NCBI RefSeq assembly: GCF_024868665.1
Contig: NC_079890.1
Span: 33,717,831 to 33,781,830, forward strand
Reading direction: 5' to 3'
DNA from: Triplophysa rosa
Taxonomy: Eukaryota; Chordata; Actinopteri; Cypriniformes; Nemacheilidae
Length of the DNA: 64,000 nucleotides
Shown in pieces: positions 27,701-33,911 of the stretch. The first letter of the stretch is position 1. Each line of letters begins with the position of its first letter. A model generated the notes under the pieces. It had not been told where the DNA came from and did not search any database. It worked only from the letters and a program-made list of their open reading frames with translations. The position numbers and the translations under genes are program-made.

Positions 27701-29055
27701 GCACTTTATTTAAGACAACATTGAAAAAAACAACTTGTGGGATTTTACATTTTTGTGTTAATTTATAGTTTTTTTAAGTCAGCTTCCTTTAAAAAATTGT
27801 GGCAAGTTTCAAAGTTCAAGTTTAAGTTCAAAAAAGTGAAACAAAAAATAAATACGTTTACTAAAAAAACGGCAAAAACCTGACACATAAATAAATACAT
27901 TTTTCCCCTAAAAGACTGTGTGTGAAAACTTGACATAAAAACAAATATGTTTACTTAAAAAACTATTTGCAAAAACCTGACACATAAATTAACACACTTA
28001 CTTAAAAAAAACGTGCAAAAACTTGACACAAAAGAAAAATAAATTTACTTTGAAAAAACTGTGCAAAAACGTTGACACAAATATAAATACATTTACTTAA
28101 AAGAAGCTGTGTGCAAAAACCTGAGACAAATATAAATACATTTACTTTAAAAAATGTGTGTGCAAAAACTTGACACACAAAAAAACCATTTACTTTAAAA
28201 AACTGTGTGCAAAAACTTGACAAGTAAATTTCCTTAAAAAACGTAAATCAACACAAAAAAATAAGTAAATCCTACTAGTTTTTTTTTCAATGTACACTTA
28301 ATGTTATAGAAAGAACCGACATGGAAAAAATAATGCAGTGTACTATAGTATTCACCATATTAAAATGTAATATAGTAATTATACTATATAAACGTAATTA
28401 ATATAGGACACTATATGATATCCTATAATAAAGTATTAACTGCAATATATAGTAAATACTGCAGTAATATGTCCTATAGCGAGGCTCAAAAACCCTATAG
28501 TATCTAGTGTACTATAGTAAATAATAGTAGTACACCACAGTATTTTCTTCAACTACTGTATGCATGTTTGTTGTTGCATATTGATTGAAGAATCATGCTT
28601 CTCTGTAGGTACCAAGAAGGACTTAAGAGGAGTAAAGACCTCCAAGAACTTAAGGAGGAGGAGGAGAAAGCAGAGGAGAAGCTGATGGAATGTGAGGAGG
28701 ACATAAGAGGAGGTGCTGATGAAAACAGAAAGCCCAACAGGTAACTAATATCGAAGGTGTTTGGCTTGGTATTACTTATAATGATCTGAAACGATGCCTT
28801 TTGCATTATCTCAGCAGGATTGAGGAGGCACTGGAGATCATTGATCGGATATTCCCAAAAGTCTTCAGGCGAAACCGTTTGCTTTGGATTGTCCTCACTG
28901 TATTCTTTGTTTTATTCATATTTGTCAATATCATGAACTTCTTCAGTAACCGCCATAGTGATAGTGGAGACACGTCTACGGAGAAGTCAGCCATCCCGGG
29001 CAAAAAGAAGTTTTTTGGACTGAATGTAGGGTCGAAGAGCCCTCCCCCAGAATGA
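3552..29055 (+). CDS. irag1: irag1 (mrvi1): IP3 receptor-associated cGMP kinase substrate, partial at 5' end
   Basis: The product is a tail-anchored ER protein that links cGMP-dependent protein kinase I-beta to the IP3 receptor and damps calcium release in smooth muscle and platelets (family knowledge). Twenty exons read as one open frame: 3552-3770, 7400-7506, 7672-7736, 8112-8285, 9707-9784, 9879-9928, 10011-10067, 10229-10714, 14813-14891, 15529-15652, 15746-15776, 17652-17792, 17875-18006, 20427-20580, 20666-20715, 22812-22922, 23140-23207, 27387-27506, 28609-28740, 28815-29055. They total 2619 nt, 872 codons plus stop, with every junction phase matching. Recognisable vertebrate IRAG1 stretches include [32 protein letters not shown]...[25 protein letters not shown] and [14 protein letters not shown] coiled-coil-rich part lies near residues 490-635 of the visible frame and a hydrophobic segment at about 815-835. 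The true start may lie upstream; an internal ATG at 3699 matches the short-isoform start. Confidence 0.93.
3771..4354. other. irag1: irag1 intron with MITE remnant
   Basis: The stretch 3897-4110 holds diverged pieces of the abundant 'cagttcacccaaaaatgaaaatt' fish repeat. Nothing else is recognised. Confidence 0.5.
4590..5452. repeat. 33-bp minisatellite, about 26 copies
   Basis: Unit begins gaaggccggacgggaccggc and has length 33, so each copy reads as 11 codons ([11 protein letters not shown] in the minus frame). Variants cluster at the left end (gtgg for ccgg, aagacc for aaggtc); the rest are almost identical. Confidence 0.95.
5453..5790. repeat. 30-bp minisatellite blocks flanking unique spacer
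   Basis: Units of ggctggagactctgggttgg-type, 30 bp (ten codons), occur at 5453-5560 and again at 5669-5785. Minus-frame peptide unit [10 protein letters not shown]. Confidence 0.9.
6133..6466 (-). repeat. LTR of the 4355-6466 element
   Basis: Starts and ends with the 7-bp inverted ends TGTCACG/CGTGACA. The first 70 bp (plus strand) match 4355-4425. Confidence 0.7.
6467..7399. other. irag1: irag1 intron with LINE/SINE 3' end
   Basis: The stretch 6780-7026 ends in gcgctatataaataaa followed by (attga)n, a typical fish retroposon 3' end. 6467-6779 and 7027-7399 show nothing recognisable. Confidence 0.5.
7400..7506 (+). CDS. irag1: irag1 coding exon 2
   Basis: Acceptor cttttgcag and donor gtattg. 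The phase goes from 0 to 2. It encodes a Ser/Pro-rich linker around [16 protein letters not shown], presumably disordered. Confidence 0.85.
7672..7736 (+). CDS. irag1: irag1 coding exon 3
   Basis: Acceptor gcctcag and donor gtatgt. The 65-nt exon completes an Arg codon from the previous exon and encodes a basic Ser/Arg stretch [17 protein letters not shown], a plausible phosphorylation region (inference). Confidence 0.82.
7737..9140. other. irag1: irag1 introns around exon 4, nothing else seen
   Basis: Apart from exon 8112-8285, this stretch is AT-rich intron with only a few bases of SINE-like tail near 7880. Confidence 0.4.
8112..8285 (+). CDS. irag1: irag1 coding exon 4
   Basis: Acceptor tgtttcag and donor gtagaa. 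It encodes [19 protein letters not shown] and then an acidic/basic helix ending in [10 protein letters not shown]. This is one of the best conserved IRAG1 segments (mammalian [21 protein letters not shown], recalled) and alone identifies the gene. Confidence 0.93.
9148..9450 (-). mobile_element. Retroposon 3' fragment
   Basis: Begins ttcaattcacttttatttat, the reverse of the ataaataaaattgaattg tail seen at 6990-7020, followed by a conserved repeat body (aacctcgggagaaaccaggc). Truncated copy. Confidence 0.55.
9707..9784 (+). CDS. irag1: irag1 coding exon 5
   Basis: Acceptor ggttgcag and donor gtatca. It encodes a Ser/Pro-rich segment [18 protein letters not shown], similar in composition and position to the mammalian SPNLSPSASPTSSRSNSL run. 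Confidence 0.88.
   Translation, partial: LSPRTQRPPRPPDHREAVPSLHPCS
9879..9928 (+). CDS. irag1: irag1 coding exon 6
   Basis: Acceptor tccaccag and donor gtgagt. This short 50-nt exon encodes [17 protein letters not shown] and brings the frame back to phase 0. Confidence 0.82.
10011..10067 (+). CDS. irag1: irag1 coding exon 7
   Basis: Acceptor tgtgcttag and donor gtttgt. It holds nineteen codons, phase 0 at both ends, so it could be skipped without shifting the frame. It encodes [19 protein letters not shown]. Confidence 0.8.
10127..10247 (+). repeat. irag1: Tandem duplication of a splice acceptor
   Basis: 10127-10166 and 10208-10247 share 40 bp with two mismatches, including ttctcag and the first 19 bases of exon 8. 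Confidence 0.9.
10229..10714 (+). CDS. irag1: irag1 coding exon 8 (largest)
   Basis: Acceptor gttctcag and donor gtaatc. It has 162 codons, phase 0 at both ends. It starts [15 protein letters not shown] and ends in the conserved block [20 protein letters not shown]. The acceptor and first bases of this exon are duplicated 81 bp upstream (see findings). Confidence 0.92.
10715..11092. other. irag1: irag1 intron, nothing recognised
   Basis: Contains a C-run near 10871 and a short direct repeat around 11010-11060 (tatgactggataa twice). No exon or clear element. Confidence 0.4.
11093..12902. mobile_element. MITE of the 'gttcaccc' family split by a hAT element
   Basis: Outer element parts 11093-11231 and 12759-12902 form one copy of the abundant repeat (aaagggagagttcaccc ... 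gatatcccttt); the gap is the hAT element 11232-12758. Confidence 0.75.
11232..12758. mobile_element. Non-autonomous hAT element, 1527 bp
   Basis: Ends CAGTGGTTCCCAAACTTT / GGGAACCACTG are a known hAT terminal motif. The flanks (gtctatac, gtctacaa) look like a mutated 8-bp duplication. The interior includes a GC-richer block (about 11875-12470) that may be a further insertion. Confidence 0.75.
12903..13315. other. irag1: irag1 intron, nothing recognised
   Basis: Contains a short near-palindrome around 13100-13160 (gcacgtacagtacatgcatat / acgtgcactgtacgc). No gene. Confidence 0.35.
13316..13876 (+). mobile_element. TTAA-flanked MITE, copy B
   Basis: TTAA at 13312-13315 and 13877-13880; ends AGGGGTCATAT / ATATGACCCCT. 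Interior matches copies A and C. Confidence 0.85.
14076..14622 (+). mobile_element. TTAA-flanked MITE, copy C
   Basis: TTAA at 14072-14075 and 14623-14626; ends AGGAGTCAT / ATGACCCCT. Same orientation as copy B and only about 200 bp from it. Confidence 0.85.
14813..14891 (+). CDS. irag1: irag1 coding exon 9
   Basis: Acceptor ttctcctccag and donor gtgtga. It encodes [20 protein letters not shown]. The Arg-Asn-Gln-Ser context resembles a basophilic kinase site (inference). Confidence 0.87.
14892..15528. other. irag1: irag1 intron, nothing recognised
   Basis: Only a short (caa)n run at 15002-15018. Confidence 0.4.
15529..15652 (+). CDS. irag1: irag1 coding exon 10
   Basis: Acceptor tttgtcag and donor gtacgc. 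It ends in [20 protein letters not shown], strongly conserved in the family. The phase goes from 1 to 2. Confidence 0.92.
15746..15776 (+). CDS. irag1: irag1 coding exon 11 (31-nt micro-exon)
   Basis: Acceptor tattgcag and donor gtgtgt. It encodes [11 protein letters not shown], matching mammalian CAPPLTEKEVE (recalled). It is needed to join the flanking exons in frame. Confidence 0.9.
15777..16833. other. irag1: irag1 intron, no clear element
   Basis: Mildly repetitive; a short inverted stretch around 16280-16370 (gtccgctcgtccgg / gcccgaccggac). No gene. Confidence 0.35.
16834..17353. mobile_element. MITE with 'ggcg(g)cgtccg' inverted ends
   Basis: Ends ggcggcgtccgcaatcgcat and gtaggcgatttcggacgcagcc are imperfect inverted repeats, flanked by ata on both sides. 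Contains the catactatatagtatg palindrome. A 3-bp duplication would suit a Harbinger-type element. Confidence 0.55.
17652..17792 (+). CDS. irag1: irag1 coding exon 12, coiled-coil start
   Basis: Acceptor tcctcctgcag and donor gttaac. It has 47 codons, phase 0. It encodes [19 protein letters not shown] and then an acidic helix with [12 protein letters not shown], almost identical to mammals in memory. Confidence 0.93.
17875..18006 (+). CDS. irag1: irag1 coding exon 13, coiled coil
   Basis: Acceptor tgcgttgcag and donor gtgaga. It has 44 codons. The helical sequence contains [20 protein letters not shown], a family hallmark. Confidence 0.93.
18386..18731. mobile_element. Palindromic MITE
   Basis: Inverted ends aaaggggaactccgaccaaa and ttggttggagttcccctttt-type, flanked by TTAA on both sides (18384-18387, 18730-18733). 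Confidence 0.6.
18735..18949. mobile_element. Half copy of the 'gttcaccc' MITE
   Basis: Internal sequence (tctgcagaacacataggaag) through the right end gggtgaactgttccttt. The left end is missing. Confidence 0.6.
18950..20426. other. irag1: irag1 intron with degenerate repeats
   Basis: 19240-19320 resembles a hAT end (gtttgagaaccacaagtc). 19340-19835 has catactac/gacatacta motifs of the 16834 MITE type. Nothing recognised from 19836 on. Confidence 0.4.
20427..20580 (+). CDS. irag1: irag1 coding exon 14, coiled coil
   Basis: Acceptor ctgtgacag and donor gtaaat. It encodes [35 protein letters not shown] and further residues. It is the most conserved exon of the gene and predicted helical. Confidence 0.94.
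20666..20715 (+). CDS. irag1: irag1 coding exon 15
   Basis: Acceptor ttatgcag and donor gtagat. The 50-nt exon encodes [25 protein letters not shown] is a basic Ser-rich site of the kind used by cGMP-dependent kinase (inference from sequence context). Confidence 0.88.
20941..22678. mobile_element. Non-autonomous hAT element, 1738 bp
   Basis: Inverted ends TAGAGATGGAAGGGTTC / GAACTGTTCCATCCCTA are flanked by a perfect 8-bp duplication atatcaat (20933-20940 and 22679-22686). No intact transposase frame was seen. Confidence 0.92.
22699..22765 (-). mobile_element. SINE fragment
   Basis: The reverse complement has a B-box-like gggtttgattcccaggg and a fragment of the tRNA-like head. Truncated. 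Confidence 0.45.
22812..22922 (+). CDS. irag1: irag1 coding exon 16
   Basis: Acceptor ctctcttaag and donor gtgagt. It encodes [20 protein letters not shown] and a Pro/Thr/Ala tail. RRRVS is a classical PKA/PKG-type phosphorylation motif. The exon starts about 130 bp after the end of a 1.7-kb hAT insertion. Confidence 0.92.
23140..23207 (+). CDS. irag1: irag1 coding exon 17
   Basis: Acceptor cattttcag and donor gtaagt. It is a Ser/Asn-rich linker, [18 protein letters not shown], ending in phase 2. It is variable in the family, so it rests on splice signals and frame. Confidence 0.78.
23208..23698. other. irag1: irag1 intron, one possible repeat fragment
   Basis: 23395-23530 (ctgtcaggttcactaccatc... 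gggagcgcagcgataac) shares wording with 40388-40520 and may be the same old repeat. Otherwise nothing. Confidence 0.35.
23699..24167 (-). repeat. 3' LTR of a Ty3-like element
   Basis: Minus strand starts TGTCATGATTCTGCC and ends TTCTGACA; a polypurine tract (AAGGGGGGGCTTC on the minus strand) lies immediately upstream. Confidence 0.65.
24160..24963 (-). pseudogene. Gag-like remnant with Pro/Gln-rich tandem repeats
   Basis: Minus-strand frame of about 265 codons; [15 protein letters not shown] is followed by many QPA/QPE-type repeats and then [18 protein letters not shown] before running into the LTR. No nucleocapsid zinc knuckle, protease or RT is visible. It is probably a degenerate LTR-element gag, expanded by the minisatellite at 24440-24870. 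Confidence 0.45.
24440..24870. repeat. Minisatellite of 'ccggctggattgccggctg' type
   Basis: Irregular repeats of ccggctg(ga/ct) units of 9-27 bp, in-frame in the retroelement remnant. Less regular than 4590-5452. Confidence 0.85.
24935..26460 (-). mobile_element. Non-autonomous LTR element with two LTRs
   Basis: Minus strand: LTR (26460 to about 26125, TGTAGCGAGG...GCTACA), primer-site-like TTGGTGCCGAAACCCGGGA, an internal Arg/Ser/Pro-rich frame starting ATGCTGTCGAAGAG near 26097, a purine tract (GGGGCGATGGGGGTA) and a second LTR (25309 to about 24935, TGTGACGAGGG...). No pol genes. The second LTR has an internal duplication of the ggccggcag block. Confidence 0.7.
26461..26885 (-). mobile_element. 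L2-like LINE 3' fragment
   Basis: The minus frame has [19 protein letters not shown] and [20 protein letters not shown], typical of the L2 ORF2 C-terminus, followed by the tail gtaagtcgctttggataaaa. Confidence 0.8.
26886..27386. other. irag1: irag1 intron, possible LTR end then nothing
   Basis: 26890-26970 (aattaataaagttacg ... cagtcgcgaca) looks like an LTR 3' end in plus orientation; the rest is unremarkable. Confidence 0.35.
27387..27506 (+). CDS. irag1: irag1 coding exon 18
   Basis: The acceptor is caaaag after a good pyrimidine tract (27353-27372); the donor is gtaaca. This acceptor is the one that keeps phase 2 and leaves the frame open. It encodes ...[19 protein letters not shown], matching mammalian ETKARMEEEAYSKG. 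An alternative acceptor at 27431 also fits the phase but has a poor pyrimidine tract. Confidence 0.82.
27833..28235. repeat. Tandem repeat, unit about 58 bp
   Basis: About seven diverged copies of a unit containing gtgcaaaaacttgacacaaa followed by taaatacatttacttaaaaa. Confidence 0.85.
28236..28608. other. irag1: irag1 intron, AT-rich 'actatagta' repeats
   Basis: 28320-28545 is dense in ctatagta/tatagtaa words and their complements; no gene. Confidence 0.5.
28609..28740 (+). CDS. irag1: irag1 coding exon 19
   Basis: Acceptor ttctctgtag and donor gtaact. It encodes [20 protein letters not shown] and a Glu-rich helix, matching mammalian [20 protein letters not shown]. Confidence 0.93.
28815..29055 (+). 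CDS. irag1: irag1 last coding exon with C-terminal membrane anchor
   Basis: The acceptor is a tandem CAGCAG, so the exon can start at 28815 or 28818 in the same frame. It encodes a basic stretch, then the hydrophobic anchor [19 protein letters not shown], then a short polar tail; stop TGA at 29053-29055. Tail anchoring in the ER membrane is the known topology of the family. Confidence 0.93.
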
Positions 29056-29534
29056 AATGATTCCCGGAGAGACCAGGGAACTGAACTGACTCATCTGTGA
29101 GTCCTTCACGCTGCAAAGAGCAGATTTCTATATTTTATTTTAGGGACCAAGTGTGCTCAGATATTAAATTTGCATTGGATTTACATTGTGAACGAAATGG
29201 ATATTACTTGAGGAAAGTTAGGATTTCTTGTTATTGAGAAAATGTTTTTTTATACTTATGTCACATTTGATAGATATATGATTATACCACTCAAACCTTA
29301 TTGAAAATTCTCAGGTTTTGTGAAATATATATTTGAAATATTAAGTACGATATTTAAAACTATGTTTGGTACGGTGTGTGTTAAACGTCTTTGCAATTGT
29401 TTGTTGTTTATTTGATTTGACATTCCAAGGTAGATCCTTAAGTGCAATATTTTGCAACTTATATAGTTGACTGTGTGTTGAGTTGCATATATAGAGCACT
29501 GATTTTAATAATACAGAGTTTTTTCACAGTTTTA

Positions 29535-29750
29535 GGGGCGATTCACATTTCACGTCTAAAACCGTGCGGAAAACGCAAGCCGCGCCGCTTTCTCAGTCTA
29601 GTCAAATGACCCGGTATGCGCGTGGCATTCTGAAAAGTTGAACTATGTCCATCTCGATGCAGCGTCGACGCGCCTAGAAAAATGTGCCGCGTGTCTACAT
29701 TTACAATAACGAACTTGCACGTAAAAAAAACGTGAAATGTGAATAGCCCC
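29535..29750. mobile_element. 216-bp MITE in the irag1 3' UTR
   Basis: Inverted ends ggggcgattcacatttcacgt / acgtgaaatgtgaatagcccc are flanked by TTA on both sides, as in PIF/Harbinger MITEs. A related sequence begins at 51055. Confidence 0.85.
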
Positions 29751-29833
29751 TTAAAGAGCACTTTTTACTAGCATGAAAGAGTTTATATTTGCACATGCGT
29801 GCTTGCGTTTACTGTTGTGCCACTTCACCTTGT

Positions 29834-29839
29834 AATAAA
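29834..29839 (+). promoter_or_regulatory. irag1: poly(A) signal AATAAA, irag1
   Basis: Canonical hexamer about 780 bp after the stop, followed by T/GT-rich sequence. It is the best candidate for the gene's 3' end. Confidence 0.6.
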
Positions 29840-29860
29840 GGTGTTTTACAATCAAATGTG

Positions 29861-30324
29861 TTTATGGTATTTGTTCAAAGTGTTATTTTTGTGAATTTCA
29901 TGTAGAGAACATCAGAGAAAAATTTGCGTGAAGATGCACTTTTTATTTTTTTCAAACAAATATTTAATTTATTAATTGGGGTTTATGATTACGGAACCCC
30001 CATACTTCCAAAGACGTTTTTGTGCACATGAGGAAAAAATCTGTTTGCATAATTTGTCTTCCTGTCCATAACATTGAAATTAAAATCAGCGTAAATGGGC
30101 AATTCCATGCAAATGTCAACCTTATCATGAAAACGTTTTTTTTTACTAAAGTGATCGCACAGATGTCAACCTTTGATGGTTCAAATACCCATGTGACATT
30201 CTCTGAGCATTTATATGTCACATCCGTAACACAAAATGTTACACAAAATACATTAATAAACTATGCTTTTGTTGAATTACAGTAATTTTTCCCATGTCAC
30301 TTTCCTGGCAGTGAGATGATGATG

Positions 30325-30325
<1 letters not shown>
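29861..30325. other. Intergenic irag1-lyve1, nothing recognised
   Basis: AT-rich; no exon, no repeat recognised. Confidence 0.4.
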
Positions 30326-30414
<89 letters not shown>

Positions 30415-30415
30415 N

Positions 30416-30490
<75 letters not shown>

Positions 30491-30500
30491 GCGTGTGTGT
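30326..30500. repeat. (GT)n microsatellite with an N
   Basis: About 87 dinucleotide repeats, with one ambiguous base at 30415, so the assembled length is unreliable. Confidence 0.98.
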
Positions 30501-31329
30501 TAGAGAGATGTTTTGCCGGACGTGTGATAGAGCCTTGTCTCCATGTCTGTGTTCTATCACAGGAAGTTAGATGAACCCTGTTAATAAGCCAGCACTAGGG
30601 GAACAGGAGGAAATTGTCCATTTGTGAGAGCAAAGTTGAACAAACATCTCTAGAAGTCACATCAATAATCTCGACTTCATCTTCATAAACGCTGCATGGC
30701 GAATATTTTGAAAGTGACTTGATAAGGATCATGTAGACATTATAGTCTAGGAGGTTCTCAGTCCGGTTAACTGATGATTTCTCATCAAAGATGACAATAT
30801 ATTATATGGACTATTCTTTCCATTCTTAATTCAAATCTACAGTATAGTCTTACTGTGTCATCAAATGTCTTATTCGTGTCTATTTTTTTCTCCTAAGCAA
30901 TCTTAGGAGAAACATCTCAGGCAAAGTTGATGCCACAATAAAACCTCCAGAGATTAAAGAGCAACATTAAGTTAAAACATTTTCCTCTCAATTATGGATT
31001 TCCTCTCTTCACCGTAACTGCTATGACATCAAGACATGGAAATACAGCGTGGCACAGTGCGTCAGCAGGTCTTCAGTCATCACCGAGCGATCCTCTCTCC
31101 TTGGCCTGAAGGGGACTCCTGAAGAGCCGGTGCAGAGATGCCAGCGCACCTCCTGTTTCCTCTTCCCTGGCTCGGCAGCTCGGTCGTGACACTTTGTACA
31201 GGTCACTGATGAAATAACCGCCTCTCCACGCACAGGCCGCACCCCTGGGGAGTTTAGCCTTCCTATAACCTCTCCGCTTGGCACTCGGATGCAGATCACA
31301 GAACACTGCTCAGAAACTCGGTCTTCAAC
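30501..31329. other. lyve1: lyve1 upstream region
   Basis: Holds the lyve1 promoter and 5' UTR by position; no clear TATA box or exon boundary was found. 31070-31290 is GC-richer than the flanks. Confidence 0.4.
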
Positions 31330-31408
31330 ATGGCGAGTGTGTGGATGCTGCTGCTTTTGAAGAGTTTTTTTATGTGTGGTCTGTCCTTGGATACCAAACT
31401 GATCAAAG
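31330..31408 (+). CDS. lyve1: lyve1 exon 1, signal peptide
   Basis: ATG in the context caacATGG; the Leu-rich hydrophobic core MLLLLKSFFMCGLSL is followed by the mature start. Donor gtaaaa, phase 1. Confidence 0.9.
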
Positions 31409-33711
31409 GTAAAATTGTTTGTGAGTTACTTAAATACATTGTTTGTGGAAAATGAGCTGTTTGTGCTATTTACAAAATTGAGATTTTTACAATGGGTATA
31501 GATTGAAGAGCATGGTTAGAAATTGATTCTATTTACATTTAAGTATTTACTTGTTATTTTTTGCTGAGAAAACCAGACTACAAGGAACATCCAGGTTGTT
31601 TGATGGTGGTCAATTATCTTTGTCTATCTACCGAAACTAACTAACTGAGGAGATCTTGGTAGTTAATAGACTGGTTTGGTAACCCGTTATGGCATCCCAT
31701 GCTAAAGACCAGCATCCAAACTAAAGAAAATGATCTCCTCAACAAAGCTGTGTGCTTTAAATAACAAAAACCTCACAGTTCAATCTTTTTACATTTTTAT
31801 ATACTAAAAAATAATTCTTCAATTTCTTGTTCTCTCTTTGATGAACAGTGTACCCTAAACAGCCCATCCTTGGCGTTTTTCAAGCTTCCCTGGGAAATAA
31901 ATACGAATTAAACGCATCAGCAGCCCGAGATGTTTGCGAGCATCTGGGTGTGACTATTGCAAGCAAAGCCCAAGTGGTGGAAGCCCAGAAACATGGTCTT
32001 GAAACATGCAGGTAAAGACAGTGATTTGGTTTTATATATATAATTATAAATATCTAAAATTGTACTTTTACAAATTATTGCCATTTTTTAAATCTCAGGT
32101 TTGGGTGGATAGATGAACAAATTGCTGTTGTCCCAAGAGTTCAAGTTAAGTCGAACTGTGGCAGCGGTGAAGTCGGGGTTGTCGCGTGGCGGGCAGATGT
32201 CAATACGAAGTTTGATGTCTTTTGCTTCAATTTAATAGGTAAAACATTTTCCTCGATCATTTTTAAATTATAAGGTTTAATATCAACTCTCTTGTCTTAA
32301 TGATTGCCAATTAAAGTGATACACCACCCAAAAATGAAAATTCTGTCATGAATGACTCCCCATAAATTGTTCCAAACCTGTATAGGTTTCTTTGTTCTGT
32401 TGAACACAAAGAAAGATATTTGGAAAAATGTTAGCAACTGGGATTTCTGGGGCACTATTGACTACCATAGTATGAAAATTAAATGGTAGTCAGGGGTGTC
32501 CCAGAACTGTTTGCTTTCCTACATTCTTCAAAATATCTCATTCTGTGTTCAACAGAACAAAAAAACGATACAATATTTTTTCCTACTATGGTAGTCAGTG
32601 ATGTCCCAGAAATCTCAGTTGCTAACATTTTTCCAAGTCTCCTTCTTTGTGTTGATCAGAACAAAGAAATGTATACAGGTTTGGAACAACTTGAGGGTTA
32701 GTAAATAATGACAGAATTTTCATTTTTGGTTGAACTGTTCCTTTAATATAACCTGTATTTTATTATAGGTTATATAATGCCTGTATTTCATTATAGGAAT
32801 AAGTTTGTGGTTACTGTCTGCCCAATGTGTTTTAAATGCGCTCCCTTCCAAGTGTGTGTCACTTGGCATCAAAGCAAGTTGTTAGTGTGCTAAGGAAATA
32901 GGAAATTTTGAATGTGACATCATCATAGATTTGTTTGAAGACCACAGATGTGGTCAAAGGAAGGACGTGAGTAGGATGAATTGGCGAATGTCTGAACTAG
33001 GAAAGTGTCACAGATTTGGTTCAATTGCTGTGGCTTATGTAACAAGCCTATACTGGTTCTGTTTGCAGATTTTGAGATCCAAAATCAGGCCATGACCGCA
33101 GACCAAAAGAGCACAGAGAAGCCAATAACAACCACTCCAAAAGCATCCACATCATCTCCACTCAGTTCTTTTTCTATTCCTCCCGCCCTCTCTCACAACC
33201 CCAACCCTAATGAAATAGAAGTAGAGAGACATTTGCCTATGAGTGGTACTCCGGCCTCAGTTGGCGGTAAGAGATGACTATAGTATAAGCACAGTTTTTG
33301 AGCATATATCAACACTTATGCATGTTTGTTTTACCGTTTTCTGTTTTTTTGATCCACAGTTGTTCCAGTTGCCTTATTGATCACCGTCACCTTTGTTGCC
33401 CTATTGGCTGTATTTCTTGCACTTCATTTCAAAATGTAAGTCACTTTTGACCATTTGTTGACAAAGTGTATCGTACACTCCAAAGAAAGGTGCTAAAGGA
33501 TTCTTCATTTTAGATACATAACATGTCTCTGTGCCACAGGAACAGAAGCTGCCGGATGTTCCGTGATGCTGAGCGGCGACAGGAGGACATTGAGACAGAG
33601 GTTTGGAAGCACTGCAGTGAAAAAGACCTACAGAAGACACAGGAGGAGAACGTGCAGGAGAAAGAAGAAGAAAACGACAGCAACAGCAGCAGTTCTCCTG
33701 ACCAAGACTGA
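31330..33711 (+). CDS. lyve1: lyve1: lymphatic vessel endothelial hyaluronan receptor 1
   Basis: Type I membrane receptor binding hyaluronan through a Link module; marks lymphatic endothelium (family knowledge). Six exons: 31330-31408, 31849-32011, 32099-32238, 33069-33266, 33360-33435, 33540-33711, total 828 nt or 275 aa, with all phases matching. Residues 1-20 are a signal peptide. The Link module has four cysteines (C56, C80, C101, C123) and the motif CRFGWID; N48 is in an N-A-S sequon. A Ser/Thr/Pro-rich stalk follows (about 135-190), a transmembrane helix spans about 196-216, and a 57-residue Glu-rich cytoplasmic tail follows. Human LYVE1 is longer (about 320 aa) because its stalk is longer. 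It sits between irag1 and ampd3, as expected from synteny. CD44 is the main alternative, but the size, single Link module and synteny favour lyve1. Confidence 0.92.
31409..31848. other. lyve1: lyve1 intron 1, nothing recognised
   Basis: AT-rich sequence without repeats I could name. Confidence 0.4.
31849..32011 (+). CDS. lyve1: lyve1 exon 2, Link module first half
   Basis: Acceptor atgaacag and donor gtaaag. It encodes YELNASAARDVCEHLG, the typical Link-module helix with its first cysteine, and the second cysteine in LETCR. Confidence 0.92.
32099..32238 (+). CDS. lyve1: lyve1 exon 3, Link module second half
   Basis: Acceptor aatctcag and donor gtaaaa. It encodes FGWIDEQIAVVPRV and the last two Link cysteines (SNCGSG and FCFN). 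Confidence 0.92.
32313..32744. mobile_element. Palindromic 'gttcaccc' MITE in lyve1 intron 3
   Basis: Two arms of about 200 bp in inverted orientation: cacccaaaaatgaaaattct near 32323 and the reverse complement ending gttgaactgttccttt at 32742, with a centre of ctaccatagta / tactatggtag. Confidence 0.8.
33069..33266 (+). CDS. lyve1: lyve1 exon 4, stalk
   Basis: Acceptor gtttgcag and donor gtaaga. Ser/Thr/Pro-rich extracellular stalk, likely O-glycosylated; it is variable between species. Confidence 0.88.
33360..33435 (+). CDS. lyve1: lyve1 exon 5, transmembrane helix
   Basis: Acceptor gatccacag and donor gtaagt. It encodes PVALLITVTFVALLAVFLAL, a clear single-pass helix. Confidence 0.92.
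33540..33711 (+). CDS. lyve1: lyve1 exon 6, cytoplasmic tail
   Basis: Acceptor gtgccacag. It begins with the basic stop-transfer MNRSCRMFRDAERRQ, then a Glu/Gln-rich tail; stop TGA at 33709-33711. Confidence 0.9.
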
Positions 33712-33905
33712 AAGTAGTGCTTTTCTTGCTATTTAACCAAACATGGACCCGTGGAGCGTTACCAGTGTGTGTCAGAATGCCGAAGTTCTGTCCCAAAATA
33801 GCACAGATATGTTTATTTATATGTGAGCTGTGATTGATGTATTATTACATTCAATATTTTTATAGTTTTACTGTTTTTTAGATGTTTAATAATTAAAAAT
33901 TCCAC

Positions 33906-33911
33906 AATAAA
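33906..33911 (+). promoter_or_regulatory. lyve1: poly(A) signal AATAAA, lyve1
   Basis: Canonical hexamer 195 bp after the lyve1 stop, followed by a GT-rich stretch (tgttgttttgcttg). It implies a short 3' UTR. Confidence 0.7.

Larger units (their letters stand above)
29056..29860 (+). other. irag1: irag1 3' UTR
   Basis: AT-rich sequence after the stop codon up to the AATAAA at 29834-29839. It contains a 216-bp Harbinger-type MITE (29535-29750), so much of the trailer is transposon-derived. The exact cleavage site is not visible. Confidence 0.65.

Noticed and set aside
30297..30574. ORFs of Cys-Val or His-Thr repeats
   Set aside because: Pure translations of the (GT)n microsatellite.
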